Shown here one piece after another: positions 23,401 to 34,600 of a stretch of 64,000 bases of DNA (position 1 is the stretch's first letter; every line of letters begins with the position of its first letter). The stretch comes from Glebionis coronaria. Its lineage: Eukaryota; Streptophyta; Magnoliopsida; Asterales; Asteraceae. The position numbers and the translations under genes are program-made. Where the stretch lies: NCBI GenBank assembly GCA_025667525.1, contig CM046876.1, forward strand, positions 569,529,469 to 569,593,468, given 5' to 3'. The notes beneath the pieces are model-generated. The model saw nothing but the letters and a program-made list of their open reading frames with translations, was not told the DNA's origin and searched no databases.

Positions 23401-24930
23401 AGTACTTGTCACGAATCTAACACTGAATTTTTAAAGCTTCGAGATTCATATTCTTCGCTTTCAAAACGTTTTGATGAGATTCAAACACATTGTATTTCGC
23501 TTGAATGCAAACAACAATTTATTCAAGAAATCTTTGAAACGTCATTCGAAGGTGTTAATATCGATGATGCAAACTTTGAAAAGAATTTTCGATTGAATTT
23601 ACAATCAAAACAGCGTCAGCCAAGTGACAAAGTTGCTAACTCTTTGCCGATATAAATAGAGAAATCTAAGGAGCTTAACTGTGTGAACGTACTTGAGGCC
23701 GCTGAGAATTTTAAACTTGATCTAGATAATCGAGTTTCCAAGATTTTGTCCAAAGTTGATAACTTAAAACAGAAAAATACACGACTCTTCGATTCAGTAC
23801 AACCTGCATGTGTTGATACCACTGCATAAAATCAATCATTGATTGAACAATTGAATCGAAAGTCGATGGAAATATCTGATTTGAGGGAACAAATTTGTGA
23901 TAAGAATCTGGTCTTGGCTGAGTTAAAGGAAACACTTCGTACTCTGAAAGGTAAGAATGTTGTGGATAACGCAGCCACTGTCTCAGCATCATCCTCTAGT
24001 GCAATCAAAAGGAACCTTATAGCCGTCACACCACTTAATAAGGGCCCTAGGACTAAACCACCTCAAACTTTGGTCACTAAAGATAAGGCGGAATCAAAAC
24101 CAGCTTCTAATATTCCCGTGTTGCCTTCTACGGGAGTAAGCACCACTACTAAGGCTCAAAGATCTAAGCTTAAGAGAAACAAGAAGAATGATAGGATCTT
24201 GCCCCCACCTAGTAGTCAAGTGAAGAAGCAAGTAGAAGCCCATCCTAGGAATGTTATTTCAGTTTTGAATAAAAAGAATCATGTAGCTAAACCTAAAGGC
24301 TCTGCGGTTGTGCAGCGTTCTAAGCCTACTGTGAATTCTAATTTGAAATGTTGGAATTGCAATGAATGTATGTTTTCTAGTCGTCATGATGCTTGCCTTA
24401 TTGACCATGTGAATGAGATGTATGCCCGGAAAAATGGATTAGAATGGAAACCGACTGGGAAAGTGTTAACCCAAGTTGGTTGGATGTGGCGCCCCACTGG
24501 TAGAACTTTCACTATAGTAGGAAATATGTGCCCTTTGACTAGGATCACTCCCACTGAAGTGAAGAAAGCGTGCCCTTTAACTAGGAGTATCAAGGCTACC
24601 AAAACACAAGCGTGTCCTTTAACTAGGAACACCAACACTACTGTAGGAACAAAGTGCCCTTTAAATAGGTCTACTCCCACTGTAGTGCCCGCGAATAATC
24701 CAAAACCTAAGAAAGTTGGAACAGTAAAACCTGTTAGTGCTAAAACTCAGATTAGAAAACACAGGAAATCTAAGGGTCACAAAAATGTTAGCAATTCTGA
24801 TAATTCTATATTTGTATCTGCTAACACTCCGGAACCAATAGTTTCCAATGCATTGTCTACTGTTGTTATTGAAAACAGGTGGTCCAAATTGCTCTCTGGT
24901 ATTTGGACTCTGGTTGCTCCAAGCATATGA
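20425..24930 (+). pseudogene. gag: Copia gag with long coiled-coil extension (stop-interrupted)
   Basis: One frame from the ATG at 20425, interrupted by in-frame TAA at 23653 and 23827. The first part is a UBN2-type capsid region, then a Gln/Pro-rich stretch and a zinc knuckle CYNCRGQGHMAREC at about residue 429 (21709). A long Glu/Lys-rich region with coiled-coil character follows (about 22260-23800). The last segment (23839-24930) has a Lys-rich region, a CWNCNEC motif, a WMWRPTGRTFTIVGN phrase and a tandem CPLTR repeat (four copies, 24530-24675). The frame shifts by one base around 24870-24905, before the protease. Similar long gags are typical of this copia branch. Confidence 0.85.
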
Positions 24931-27900
24931 CCGGAGATCGCTCTCAGCTCAGAAATTTCGTCAGTAAGTTTCTTGGTACGGTTCGATTTGGAAATGATCA
25001 TATTGCAAAGATAATGGGTTATGGTGAATATCATATTGGGAATGTTATAATTTCGAGAGTGTATTATGTGGAAGGTCTTGGTCACAACTTATTTTCTGTG
25101 GGACAATTTTGTGATGCAAACCTAGAAGTTGCTTTTCGAGAGCATACCTACTTCATTCGTAATTTGGAAGGGGTTGATTTATTGAAAGGTACTCGAGGGA
25201 ATAATTTGTATACTTTGTCTCTACAAGACATGATGGCCGCCTCTCCCGTATGTCTTCTCTCCAAAGCATCGAAGACTAAGTCATGGTTATGGCATCGACG
25301 GTTATCTCATCTTAACTTTGACGCTATTAATCACTTGGCGAAAAACGAACTTGTTCGTGGTCTTCCTAAACTATCATTTCACAAGGATCATTTGTGTTCC
25401 GCGTGTACAATGGGGAAAAGCACTAAGAAATCATACAAACCCAAGACGGAAGACACCAACCAAGAGAAACTTTATCTGTTGCATATGGATCTTTGTGGAC
25501 CAATGCGTATTGAAAGTCTTAGTGGCAAAAAGTACATCCTCGTCATTGTCGATGATTACTCTCGGTTTACATGGGTGAAATTTCTTAAAGCAAAAAATGA
25601 GGCACCTAAATTCATCATCAGATTTCTCAAGATGATTCAAGTGCGTCTCAACACTACTGTCCGACGCATTCGTACAGATAATGGAACTGAATTTGTGAAT
25701 CAAATTTTGCGTGATTATTATGAAGAAGTTGGCATTTCTCATGAAACATCCGTTGCTCGCACTCCACAACAAAACGGTGTCGTTGAAAGGCGAAATCGCA
25801 CACTTATGGAAGCTGCTCGAACGATGTTAATTTACGCAAAGGCTCCATTGTTTTTATGGGCAGAAGCAATATCTACAGCAGTGTACACCCAAAACCGGTC
25901 ACTAATTCGTAAATGCCATGGTAAAACACCTTATGAGCTTCTCCATGGAAAAGTACCAGATTTATCATATCTTCATGTATTTGGTTCTCTTTGCTATCCA
26001 AATAATGATGGTGACAATTTGGGAAAACTTCAACCAAAGGCTGATATTGGTATTTTCATTGGTTACGCACCCGCAAAGAAGGCATACCGAATCTACAACC
26101 GTAACTCTCGCAAGATCCTCGAAACTATGAATGTTGATTTTGATGAGCTGACAGCAATGGCTTCTGAGCAAAGCAGCTCTGAACCCGCACTTCATGAAAT
26201 GGGACCTAGTAATATTAGTTCTGGTCTTGTCCCAAACAACCCTACTTCATCATAATTTACACCACCTTCTAGGAATGAATGGGATACATTGTTTCAACCG
26301 TTCTTTGATGAATTCTTTACTCCTCCAACCACTGTTGCTCCAGAACCTGAGGTAATAGCTCCGGTAACCGAAGTTGTCACTCCAGCAACCGAAGCACAAT
26401 CAGACACATCTGAACCTACTATTGGTCAAGATATACCTTCAACAAGTAATTCTCAACCAACACATGTTTCAACTACCCATGTCATGCCTATTGATGATGA
26501 AGAGGATGATGATGATCACGATTTGGAATTCGCTCAAATGCGTGAACTTCCATTCTTTGGTGTACCAATTTCCGACCCAAATCAAGCCGGGTCGTCCACC
26601 TCAGAGGAAGCTCCTTCTACAGTTTACTCCCATCCACGGATCCGTGAACATGACAGCAAGTGGACAAAGGATCATCCTATAGAATCTATTATTGGTGACC
26701 CTAATCGTCCAGTATCCACACGAAGTCAGTTACAAGAAAGTGCAATGTTTTGTCACTTTGATGCTTTTCTCACTGAAGTTGAACCTAAGACATGGCAACA
26801 AGCTTTTACTCAATCATGTTGGATAGAAGCTATGCAAGAAGAACTTAACGAATTCATACGTCTTGATGTTTGGGAACTTGTCCCATGCCCGAATCAAGTG
26901 CAGTTACTCACTTTGAAATGGGTTTACAAGGTGAAACTCGATGAGTTAGGCGGAATATTGAAGAACAAAGCTCGTCTCGTAGCTCGTGGATACAAGCAAT
27001 TATTGGGCATCGACTTTATGGAATCCTTTGCACCTGTTGCCCGTTTGGAAGCTATTCGACTATTCCTTGCTTATGCAGCCCATATGAATATGATCGTCTA
27101 TCAGATGGATGTGAAGACGGCATTTCTTAATGGTGAACTCAAGGAAGAAGTCTATGTTCAACAACCGGATGGTTTTGTGAATCCTAATTATCCTAATCAT
27201 GTGTACAAGCTTAAGAAGGCTCTCTATGGGTTGAAGCAAGCTCCTCGCGCATGGTATGATCTTTTGTCACAATTCCTCATTACACAAGGCTTCGCAAAAG
27301 GCAAGGTGGATCCTACGTTGTTCATTCAGAAACGAGGTAAAGATATGATTATGGTACAAATATATGTTGATGATATTATATTTGCAGCCTCGAACCAAAC
27401 TTTATCCGACGAATTTGGGACACTCATGTCTTCCAAGTTTAAGATGTCAATGATGGGCAAGGTATCATTCTTCTTAGGTCTTCAGATATCTCAGAGTCCC
27501 AGAGGCATCTTTATCAATCAATCCAAGTATGCCCTTGAATCGCTTAAGAAGTATAAGATGGAATCTTGCGATCCCGTGGATACTCCAATGGTGGAACGAA
27601 CTAAGCTTGATACAGATCCACATGGAGTTGCCGTTGATCCGACACTTTATCGAGGAAGGATCGGTACTCTTCTGTATATCACAGCCAGTCGACCTGATCT
27701 TCAATTTGCTATATGTATGTGTGCCAGGTATCAAACTAGGCCTACTGAGTTACACTTAGCTACTGTTAAAAGGATCTTTCGATATCTTAAAGGAACCATT
27801 AATCGGGGACTTTGGTATTCGAAAGACTCTTCTATTGCACTAATGGCATATGCAGATGCGGATCACGCGGGTTGTCAAGATACAAGGCGTAGCACGAGTG

Positions 27901-28346
27901 GAACTTTGCAACTACTAGGAGATCGAATAATCAGTTGGGCATCGAAAAGGCAGAAAAGCGCTGCAATTTCAAGTACGGAAGTAGAATACATAGATATGTC
28001 CGGTTGCTGTGCTCAAATTCTTTGGATGAGATCGCAATTAACCGACTATGGTCTAGGTTTCAACAAGATTCCGATGTACTGCGACAACAAAAGTGCAATT
28101 GCCTTATGCTGCAATAATGTTCAATTCTCCCGGTCGAAGCATATTGACATTCGCTACCACTTCATCAAGGAGCAAGTGGAAAATGGAGTAATAGAGCTTT
28201 ACTTTGTCCGATCTGAGTATCAATTGGCGGATATTTTCACAAAGGCTTTAGATCGCGCTCGAATTGAATTTTTGGCCGACAAGCTAGGAATGAGAACCTT
28301 CTCGCCTGAGACTCTTAAGGAGCTAGCAGATGAAGCGAAAGAATAG
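24879..28346 (+). pseudogene. pol: Copia pol: protease, integrase, RT, RNase H
   Basis: One frame with a single in-frame TAA at 26253. Protease active site YLDSGCSKHMTG at the start; GAG-pre-integrase HHCC (LWHRRLSHLN...CSACTMGKS); integrase catalytic residues in HMDLCGP, RTDNGTEF and VVERRNRT. The RT domain begins near 26920, with IYVDDIIF at about 27360-27383. RNase H carries [15 protein letters not shown] and CDNKSAIAL and ends with the connection LADIFTKAL. The protein is cut only by the upstream frameshift and the TAA. RT and RNase H look intact (26289-28346, 685 codons). Confidence 0.92.
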
Positions 28347-31206
28347 TGGTGGTAAAACTATTCTCCGTATCCTTGGTGATCATTTGTATATATTGTTTAT
28401 ATTTTTATCCACAAAAGCAAAATACAAAAATATAAAACCATATAAAAACCATAAAAAATTGAAAAATCTAGAAAAATCTAAAAATATTTTTACTTTATTT
28501 TTCAAAGGCATGTCTTTTGGTACGATAATATTCACGGCTTTAGAAATGTTGATTAATATCGACACGGCACCATAAATAGAGTTCGTACAAAAGTTGTACA
28601 TATTTCATAAAACATGCCCATATGGCTTGTAGTTATTTCTGACTGCAACCCGGTTTTCACATTAAAGTCAAGTATTTCTTATGAAAGCTTTGGCTCACAA
28701 CGGGAATTAATTTTCTCGGGCAATGTTTACTTTAAAACCTTGTAAGGGATCAAGTTTACTTTATAACTTGGTCTAACACAAATCAATGTACGTTTCAGTG
28801 CATTTATTTGTTAAAACAAGAGAAGTCTTGTTTTTATGAAGCTATCATCTCTACAACCATAGCAATCTACAATTGGTATCTACATACTCGACGATGCGAC
28901 TACTCAACCGACGACTACAGCTCTTTCAATAGAACACGGGTCAACAATTGAAGGGGGGCAATTGTCAAGCATTCAGAATCTTCGATGCCGAACGTGTCAA
29001 GTTCACAAGTTGGTGTCAAGACAACAATACCAATCGTACATGTGGTGTCAAGAGATGACTTCAGACGTGACGAGGCGACCAACATATGCTGCCAAGAACC
29101 ATTTGATCTTATCATATGATGTTCTCATCTATCAGGTCCAACCTTGTCAATTCTTTTTTAATATGATGAATATGTGATCATGTTACAAATCGGTATCATA
29201 TCTCAAGTGTTAGATATCCGGAAGATAAAACGGACTTGCATTTTTCTTCCCAAAACCTTTGTTAAAACTTCATTAAATCAATTGATATTAAAAACATCGA
29301 TTGGGTTAATATTTTTAATATGGGGGAGAAAATGTGATTTAATATGGGATATTATCACAAATGGTTTGACTTAATGTGCTGGCTCATCTCTACATATGCG
29401 AAATGTTTTCGAATATCGTGGCATATGTTAAGGGGGAGCAAAATGGATTTTCTATATCAAAATGGATTTTCATGGTGACATATACTTACCCAAACCTCAT
29501 TTATTTCACGACGATGAAGATTGTGGTGACATAAGAATGGTAGGATAGGTTAAGTCCTATGATTCTTCCAGAACCGGAGGAATCTTCCCAAGGACATTCC
29601 ATAGCTAGAAATAGTAGTCCTTAGGAAAGATGGAGAAAGATTGTGAACGTAGCTGAATGCCGACCAAGTACTTAAGTTAGCACTGGAACAATCACAACAA
29701 GGTGCTAGTTATGACGTATTGGTAAGCATTGAAGGGGTTGAAGAATGAAAAAGAATTGTAAAGATAAAGGGTGTAAAGAAAGAAGCCCTCCTTACAACTT
29801 TAGGCAAAAACCGGGTCAACACATATGCTATTGAGATCATTCTAATGATGCTCGATATTTAAGACAGACATCATGGACCCAGTGATGCAATGCACAACCC
29901 ATCCCAGCTAACTCAGATATCTCTCAAAAGGTATTTGTTTTAATCACACGGAGACAACACGTTATCTATTGATTTATTCACTCCGAATAAATTGGTATTG
30001 AAATGGTGGCACTCCTCTCCAGCCTCCGATCACTAAAATCCAAAGTGCACGATCGAGTCTAGAGCCATTTGAGATCATCAAATATCTCACTAGGACACAC
30101 TTTCATATTTCCTTGCTTCTTCACACACTGTGAAAAGTAAGAAAGATTTTAAGAGTCCTACGCAAAATCTTCATGATCTTGCCTGAACATCCGAGTAATA
30201 CGAAAGTATTTACAATGAAGATGGAAATCCTTCTTGAGCGAACATCAAAAAGCTCATGGTAGGTGACTTGTGCGATTCTTTATGAATCAGACTTGTGATA
30301 ACTGGAAAGCAACAGCTGTTTAATTCTTAACTGAATTTAAACACGTTCCAGGCCTCTACGCAATATCTTAGTGATCTTGCCAGAACACTCAGAGTGATAC
30401 CTTAGTGTTCACAGTGATGAGTGGAAATCCTTCTAGTGTTAACCTCAAACAGCACTTGGTAGGTAACTTGCAAGATTCTATACGAATCAAGCTCGTGACA
30501 ACTGGAAAGCAACGATGGTGCGGTTCTTAATTGAATTTCACTTGTTCCAGGAACATGAATTGACGGCTTCAAATCATGCGGATATCTTTATCCAAATGAT
30601 TCACTCTTTATGTTCGCAGTCAGCTTTGGACGGTCGAATAAAGAGAACAGGTTTACCCGCGAAATCCTGTCAGGAAGTTACTTAATTGAAACTATCCGTC
30701 ACGGGTACGATATCTAATATCGTCCAACGGTCTTCACCGACCGGAGGTAAAATGCTACCGATTTAGAATGAAATGTTCAAAGCCATTTCGTTCGTGTCTA
30801 CTTATGTTGCGGCATTTGAAGACGGTGGCGTTGCGGAATCCGAGAAGAAGTCGTCCCCGCACGCTTATACTTTATGCACTTAATACCTCATCTAATTCAA
30901 GAAAGCCTAAAAGTTAAGTCTTCCGCTGTATCGAACTCTGAAGCTTTCAAGAATTACTAAGGCATAAGTATGTGGGACGTGAGGTCACGAAGAGGCGAAG
31001 ATCACAAGTGAAGGATGCACGAGATCAAGGCAAGAGATTAATGCTCAAGACAGATATCAAAGATCACATCAGCATGTTCACCAGAAAAGAAAAAGAAAAG
31101 AAAGACGAAGACTACGAGCTCAAGACAAGCATAGTATGATAGGTTTATTTTATTATTGTAACTAGGGTAACACCCTTGTTTGGAGTGACCTCCCTTAGGG
31201 GGAGAT
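28347..31206 (+). other. Long non-coding tail of the young copia element
   Basis: 2.86 kb between pol and the 3' LTR with no supported gene. It has G-tracts at 28953-28958 (flanked on both sides by CAATTG), 29321-29332 (TGGGGGAGAAAA) and 29430-29441 (AAGGGGGAGCAAAA), and the terminal tract at 31193-31206. A diverged tandem duplication of about 200 bp occupies 30150-30555. Confidence 0.65.
30150..30555. repeat. Diverged ~200-bp tandem duplication
   Basis: Shared phrases in the same order: CTACGCAA(A/T)ATCTT, GTGGAAATCCTTCT or ATGGAAATCCTTCT, TGGTAGGT(G/A)ACTTG, ACTGGAAAGCAAC and GTTCCAGG. Unit one starts near 30158, unit two near 30355. Confidence 0.75.
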
Positions 31207-31526
31207 TGTTAGAAATACGTTTTTACGTATTTAGGAAGATTCGGTCACTCCGACAATATACTTAGTAGTAGCTCGTAGTCTAGACATCTTTATTAAACAA
31301 ACAAAGCCAAGCCTAGCCTACAACATGTGTAGGCCGGCCCAACAATGTAAGCCCAAGCCCATCACAAGGCTTGGGTATATAAACCCTCTCCTTTGATGGA
31401 GAGGGTGTATGGTTTCATAATTTTCACATAGTTATTCTTACTTTCTCTCTCTAGCTTTGTGTGAAATCCACCATCTCTCTATCTCTTTCTCTCTCTAAAA
31501 ACATAAGCAAGATTTACAATCCTACA
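31207..31526 (+). repeat. 3' LTR of the young copia element
   Basis: 320 bp, two differences from the 5' LTR (C for T near 31332, A for G near 31408). Confidence 0.95.
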
Positions 31527-31705
31527 TGAATCAACCCACCCATCGCAATGTGACCCATCGAAATGAGTCCCATCGCAATAGATAAAGTCGAACCCATCGT
31601 AATGAAAATATGATACCCATCGGAATAAATCCGTAGAAGAAGCCATCGGAATGAGCATCGGAATATGCATATCTGAATGTGCCATCGGAAAGGGGTTTAG
31701 ACCTT
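31527..31705 (-). repeat. ATT(C/G)CGATG leader repeats of the small-LTR element
   Basis: About ten degenerate copies of ATTCCGATGG/ATTGCGATGG on the minus strand, plus CCCCTTTCCGATG. They lie downstream of the primer site of the small-LTR element. The 68-codon minus-strand ORF across them is a repeat artefact. Confidence 0.75.
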
Positions 31706-32055
31706 TTCTTGATATTCCCGAAAATGGTGGATATGGGATTTTTTTTTCTTTTCAGATCTGCCTTCCTTTGACCAGACACGTGACATAACAGGCTGTCAAA
31801 TAAGCCACCAAAAAAAATGAAACTGACTACACTTTGAGATAGAAAATATATGGACAAAATCAGTTTCGGGATAAAGAAAATGAGGACTTAGACAGATTAG
31901 AAAAAAAATTGGACGAGTAGACTGACTATGCTTTGACTTATAAGCAAAACATAACAACACTATGACAAGAAGCTTATAAAATAAGCTCGATATAAGCTGA
32001 AAAGCTATAAACGCCACACTAATAAGCAAACACAAACACAAAACACCCCCGGTTA
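31706..32055. other. Leader DNA next to the primer site
   Basis: AT-rich, no supported gene; minus-strand ORFs of 90-108 codons show no motif and low complexity. Confidence 0.5.
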
Positions 32056-32069
32056 GCTCTAATACCAAT
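32056..32069 (-). other. Primer-binding site of the small-LTR element
   Basis: Minus strand reads TTGGTATTAGAGC, one mismatch from the initiator-Met site, directly adjoining the LTR. Confidence 0.75.
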
Positions 32070-32360
32070 TGTTAACATCATAAGATTCAAGCTAACAAGA
32101 GGGTAATCCGGAGGTCGGGGAAAACAAGTATTTAGACATTTTAGAGAGAGAAAGATAAACTTGAAGGGAGTGTGTGTATTTAGAGAGAGAAAGTGAAATA
32201 CACAAATGGAAAAACCTCACCCCTCCATGGAAGTATGGAGGGGTATATATAGGCTAAACAAGAGGTCACTTTGACAACATGTCAATAGTAGTCCCTCCAC
32301 GTTTTGCCTATCTGAATCAAATGTAATTTCGTAAATGGCGCTCACATTTTAGGGCTAACA
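32070..32360 (-). repeat. 5' LTR of the small-LTR element (291 bp)
   Basis: Direct repeat of 9576-9871. Followed by ATAAC, the partner of the left target-site duplication. Confidence 0.9.
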
Positions 32361-32365
32361 ATAAC

Positions 32366-32793
32366 CATTCACATGGTTCTACCTCCTCTTCATTCCAATC
32401 AAGAATGAATGAGTTTTCCTCACCATTCACTTCTAGTCCTCCTTTAAATGTGAATGCTCAACCTCAACCTCATCAAAGAATTCCCTTTGTTTTTTAGCCT
32501 CTTACTTTCACTCCACCTAATTCACCTATCTCACATATATCACCCTTGGATACCATGCCTTCTTTACCTCCTCCTCCCTCTAACACTCCACTCTTGGGTG
32601 TTCCCATTTTCCGGTTCTTGGGTGATCCACACTTGTTTGATTTATTCATGCACAATGGACCAATTGTCCTTGTTGCTTGAATAAGTTCCACCTCATTGAC
32701 ATCCTTAGGTTGGAAATGATTGGGGCTCACATCAAGTTTCAAAGCTTCTTGTTGAACCTATTTGCTAATCCTCCTCCTCCTCCTAGGAGATGA
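32366..32793 (+). pseudogene. Small accessory ORF A, 3' part with CxCC motif
   Basis: Continues the frame of 9381-9575. It is Ser/Pro-rich, with a TAG at 32495 and a TGA at 32678. A one-base shift near 32660 restores a C-terminal segment with CPCC followed by an amphipathic stretch (LIDILRLEMIGAHIKF) and a PPPPP tail ending at 32791-32793. The Cys cluster and following helix align with those of ORF B (33492-34084) and ORF C (53552-53905). Dead copy. Confidence 0.6.
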
Positions 32794-33491
32794 ATGATGG
32801 TTTTCAAAATCAAATGTTTTTAAAGAAGGTCAAGCAAAAGAGGACTATGCATTCAAGACCTAGTTTAAGCTAACTTTGTATTAGTTAGTTGTTATTTCCT
32901 TTCTTGTATTTCCTTTCCTTCATGAGTTTTTCATGAAGATGATCTACGGATTTAGTTTTATGTGTTTTAACCTATGTGGTCACATTAATCAACTTTAATT
33001 TATTTAAATATGAACCTAAATCTATCATAACCTCTAAAAACTTGAATTAAAAATGGATCAAAATTTTATCTAAATATTTTTTCAACCTTTGTCGAGACAT
33101 TCTTTGTGAATGTGTTGATTTTATGCAACCCTAGCAAACTCTAGTGCTAAAAGAGGTAAAAATCCAAGATTTGCAAAAATTTTAAAAATTCTTATTTTTC
33201 TCCAAAACTTTTGAAAATCATGGTTTGTCGTCCACTGGACGCGGATCCTTAGCCATTAGGCGGCTCCATATCAATATGAAACCGCGGGCTCCCTTAATGA
33301 ACCGCGTATAGGAAAGCCACTTTTGACTTATTTTTGTTCTTTCTTCTTTGACCAACGTCTTGGTTAAGATTCTTTGTTTACCCAATTTGGCTAAACATTC
33401 CCTAAATCCTTTTGTTTTCATTTCAAATCTTTGCCTTGTCTACTTTCTTTAAATTCTTCTCTTTTGGGAGTTCTTCTCTTCATCCCTCATA
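32794..33491 (+). other. Spacer between accessory ORFs A and B
   Basis: AT-rich; contains the second, more decayed palindrome (33241-33306) and a pyrimidine-rich leader before the next ATG. Confidence 0.5.
33241..33306. repeat. Nested GGTTCC/GGAACC palindrome, copy 2 (decayed)
   Basis: Blocks GCGGATCCTTAG (33241), GGCGGCTCCATATC (33259), AATATGAAACCGCG (33273) and TTAATGAACCGCG (33294). Same a-b-b'-a' order with several substitutions. About 185 bp upstream of accessory ORF B. Confidence 0.75.
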
Positions 33492-34084
33492 ATGCCTAAC
33501 TCTTCCATTCCTAACCTTGACATTTCTTTGTCACAATCTTCTCAACCTAAAGCTTCTTCTTCTAAGCTTTCAAAGGAGCCGAAAATCTCGGTTCGACCCG
33601 TTTGGATCAAGAGAACAAGAGTCCTCATGATTCTTCTTCTCCAAAATCCTCCAAGAATTCTTCTTTCTCTCCGATTAAATATTGGAATGAGACTTACTCT
33701 ATAAATCCAATTACCGGAGCAAAGGAAATTCTTCTACCACCACCTAAACCTTCCAACTCTCCACAACTCAATGACCTATCTTCATTTCCTAATCTCACTA
33801 GGCATTGTGAAAACATCTCTTATCCATTATCTCCCTCTCCACCAAACTCTCATTTTGATGGACCTCCCCCATCTAACGACTTTGTTTTGCATCATGGTTC
33901 CTCGTGTGTTTGTTGTCAATTTCAACAAATTGAACTTGCTCATATCTATGACAAGCTAAATTTCCTTGAATTCACCCTCATTCGACCTCCTCTCAAAGTT
34001 TTCATTCCCGTGAACAAAACTTCAAATGATGCTTCGTCGTCTTTCTTTTCCAATTCAGACACATTTTGTAATTTAGTTGTTTGA
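33492..34084 (+). pseudogene. Small accessory ORF B with HHGxxCxCC motif (frameshifted)
   Basis: Starts MPNSSIPNLDISLSQ at 33492. A one-base shift near 33590-33605 moves the frame to that of 33602-34084, which carries the rest. It is Ser/Pro/Asn-rich for about 140 residues, then VLHHGSSCVCCQ followed by a predicted helix (IELAHIYDKLNFLEF) and RPPL, with a loose Ser-rich end. The C-terminal 40 residues align with ORF C of the other Sirevirus-like element (MHHGTYCHCCQ...HIYEELSYI...KPPL). No signal peptide or membrane segment. Function unknown; a small zinc-binding protein is possible. Confidence 0.65.
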
Positions 34085-34600
34085 GTCAATAAAACATAAG
34101 CAATCTTGGAAGATTATCACTATTAGAGTAGTCTATGCTTTGTGGTTTATTTTCCATATTTTTTGCTTTAAATATTCATATTGTGTGTATGAATATTTCT
34201 CTTGTATGTTATTTCATATTTGTGTAATATGAATGTTATGTGTGTTATCTTTCCCTCTAATTCTTTTTCACACATTTGTTAAAGAGTTGATCATGGTTAA
34301 AACTTACAATTAATTATGGGTGATTCTATAAATTCTAAATTTTAACCCCTTGACATTTTAATCATCTTTGATTAGTTTGGATGTTTCTTTTCTTCCTTTA
34401 TTCCACCAATTGAACTATGATGTTGTCAACACACACTCTTTGGACATACTTAGCAAATACTTGTTTCTAATTTGAGATTTCTTTTCCTTCTCCCTCTCAA
34501 GTTAGTTAGTAGGTAGTGCACATATATACATTAATGTTTCTTTTCTTTCTTCTAACCTTTGTGTAGCATGTCACGTTAGCTCATTCACTTGGTGCCCCAA
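34085..34600 (+). other. Non-coding DNA after accessory ORF B
   Basis: AT-rich, with no ORF or repeat that I can support. Confidence 0.5.

Larger units (their letters stand above)
19279..31526 (+). mobile_element. Young Ty1/copia element with long gag and long 3' tail
   Basis: LTRs of 320 bp each (TGTTAGAAATACG...ATCCTACA) differ at only two positions that I can find. They are flanked by a perfect 5-bp duplication, TGAAT (19274-19278 and 31527-31531). The primer site TGGTATCAAGAGCC starts 2 bp after the left LTR, and the tract TTAGGGGGAGAT precedes the right LTR. Pol order is protease, integrase, RT, RNase H, which is copia. The body, 12.2 kb, is enlarged by a repeat-rich leader, a gag of over 1000 codons and a 2.9-kb tail. 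Confidence 0.94.
9576..32360 (-). mobile_element. Non-autonomous small-LTR element, carrying two nested insertions
   Basis: Bounded by direct repeats of 296 and 291 bp that start TGTTAACATC and end GGGCTAACA on the plus strand. The iMet-type primer site lies inside the right LTR and the purine tract inside the left LTR, so transcription runs on the minus strand. After removing 12480-19215 and 19279-31526, about 3.2 kb of internal DNA remains. It has no gag or pol motifs but carries an ATT(G/C)CGATG-rich leader and several purine tracts. The LTRs differ at roughly 3% of sites by eye, the most of this nested set. Confidence 0.85.

Noticed and set aside
24384..24680. 98-codon minus-strand ORF
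   Set aside because: Antisense of the CPLTR repeat region; its repeated VKGH peptide merely mirrors the sense repeats.
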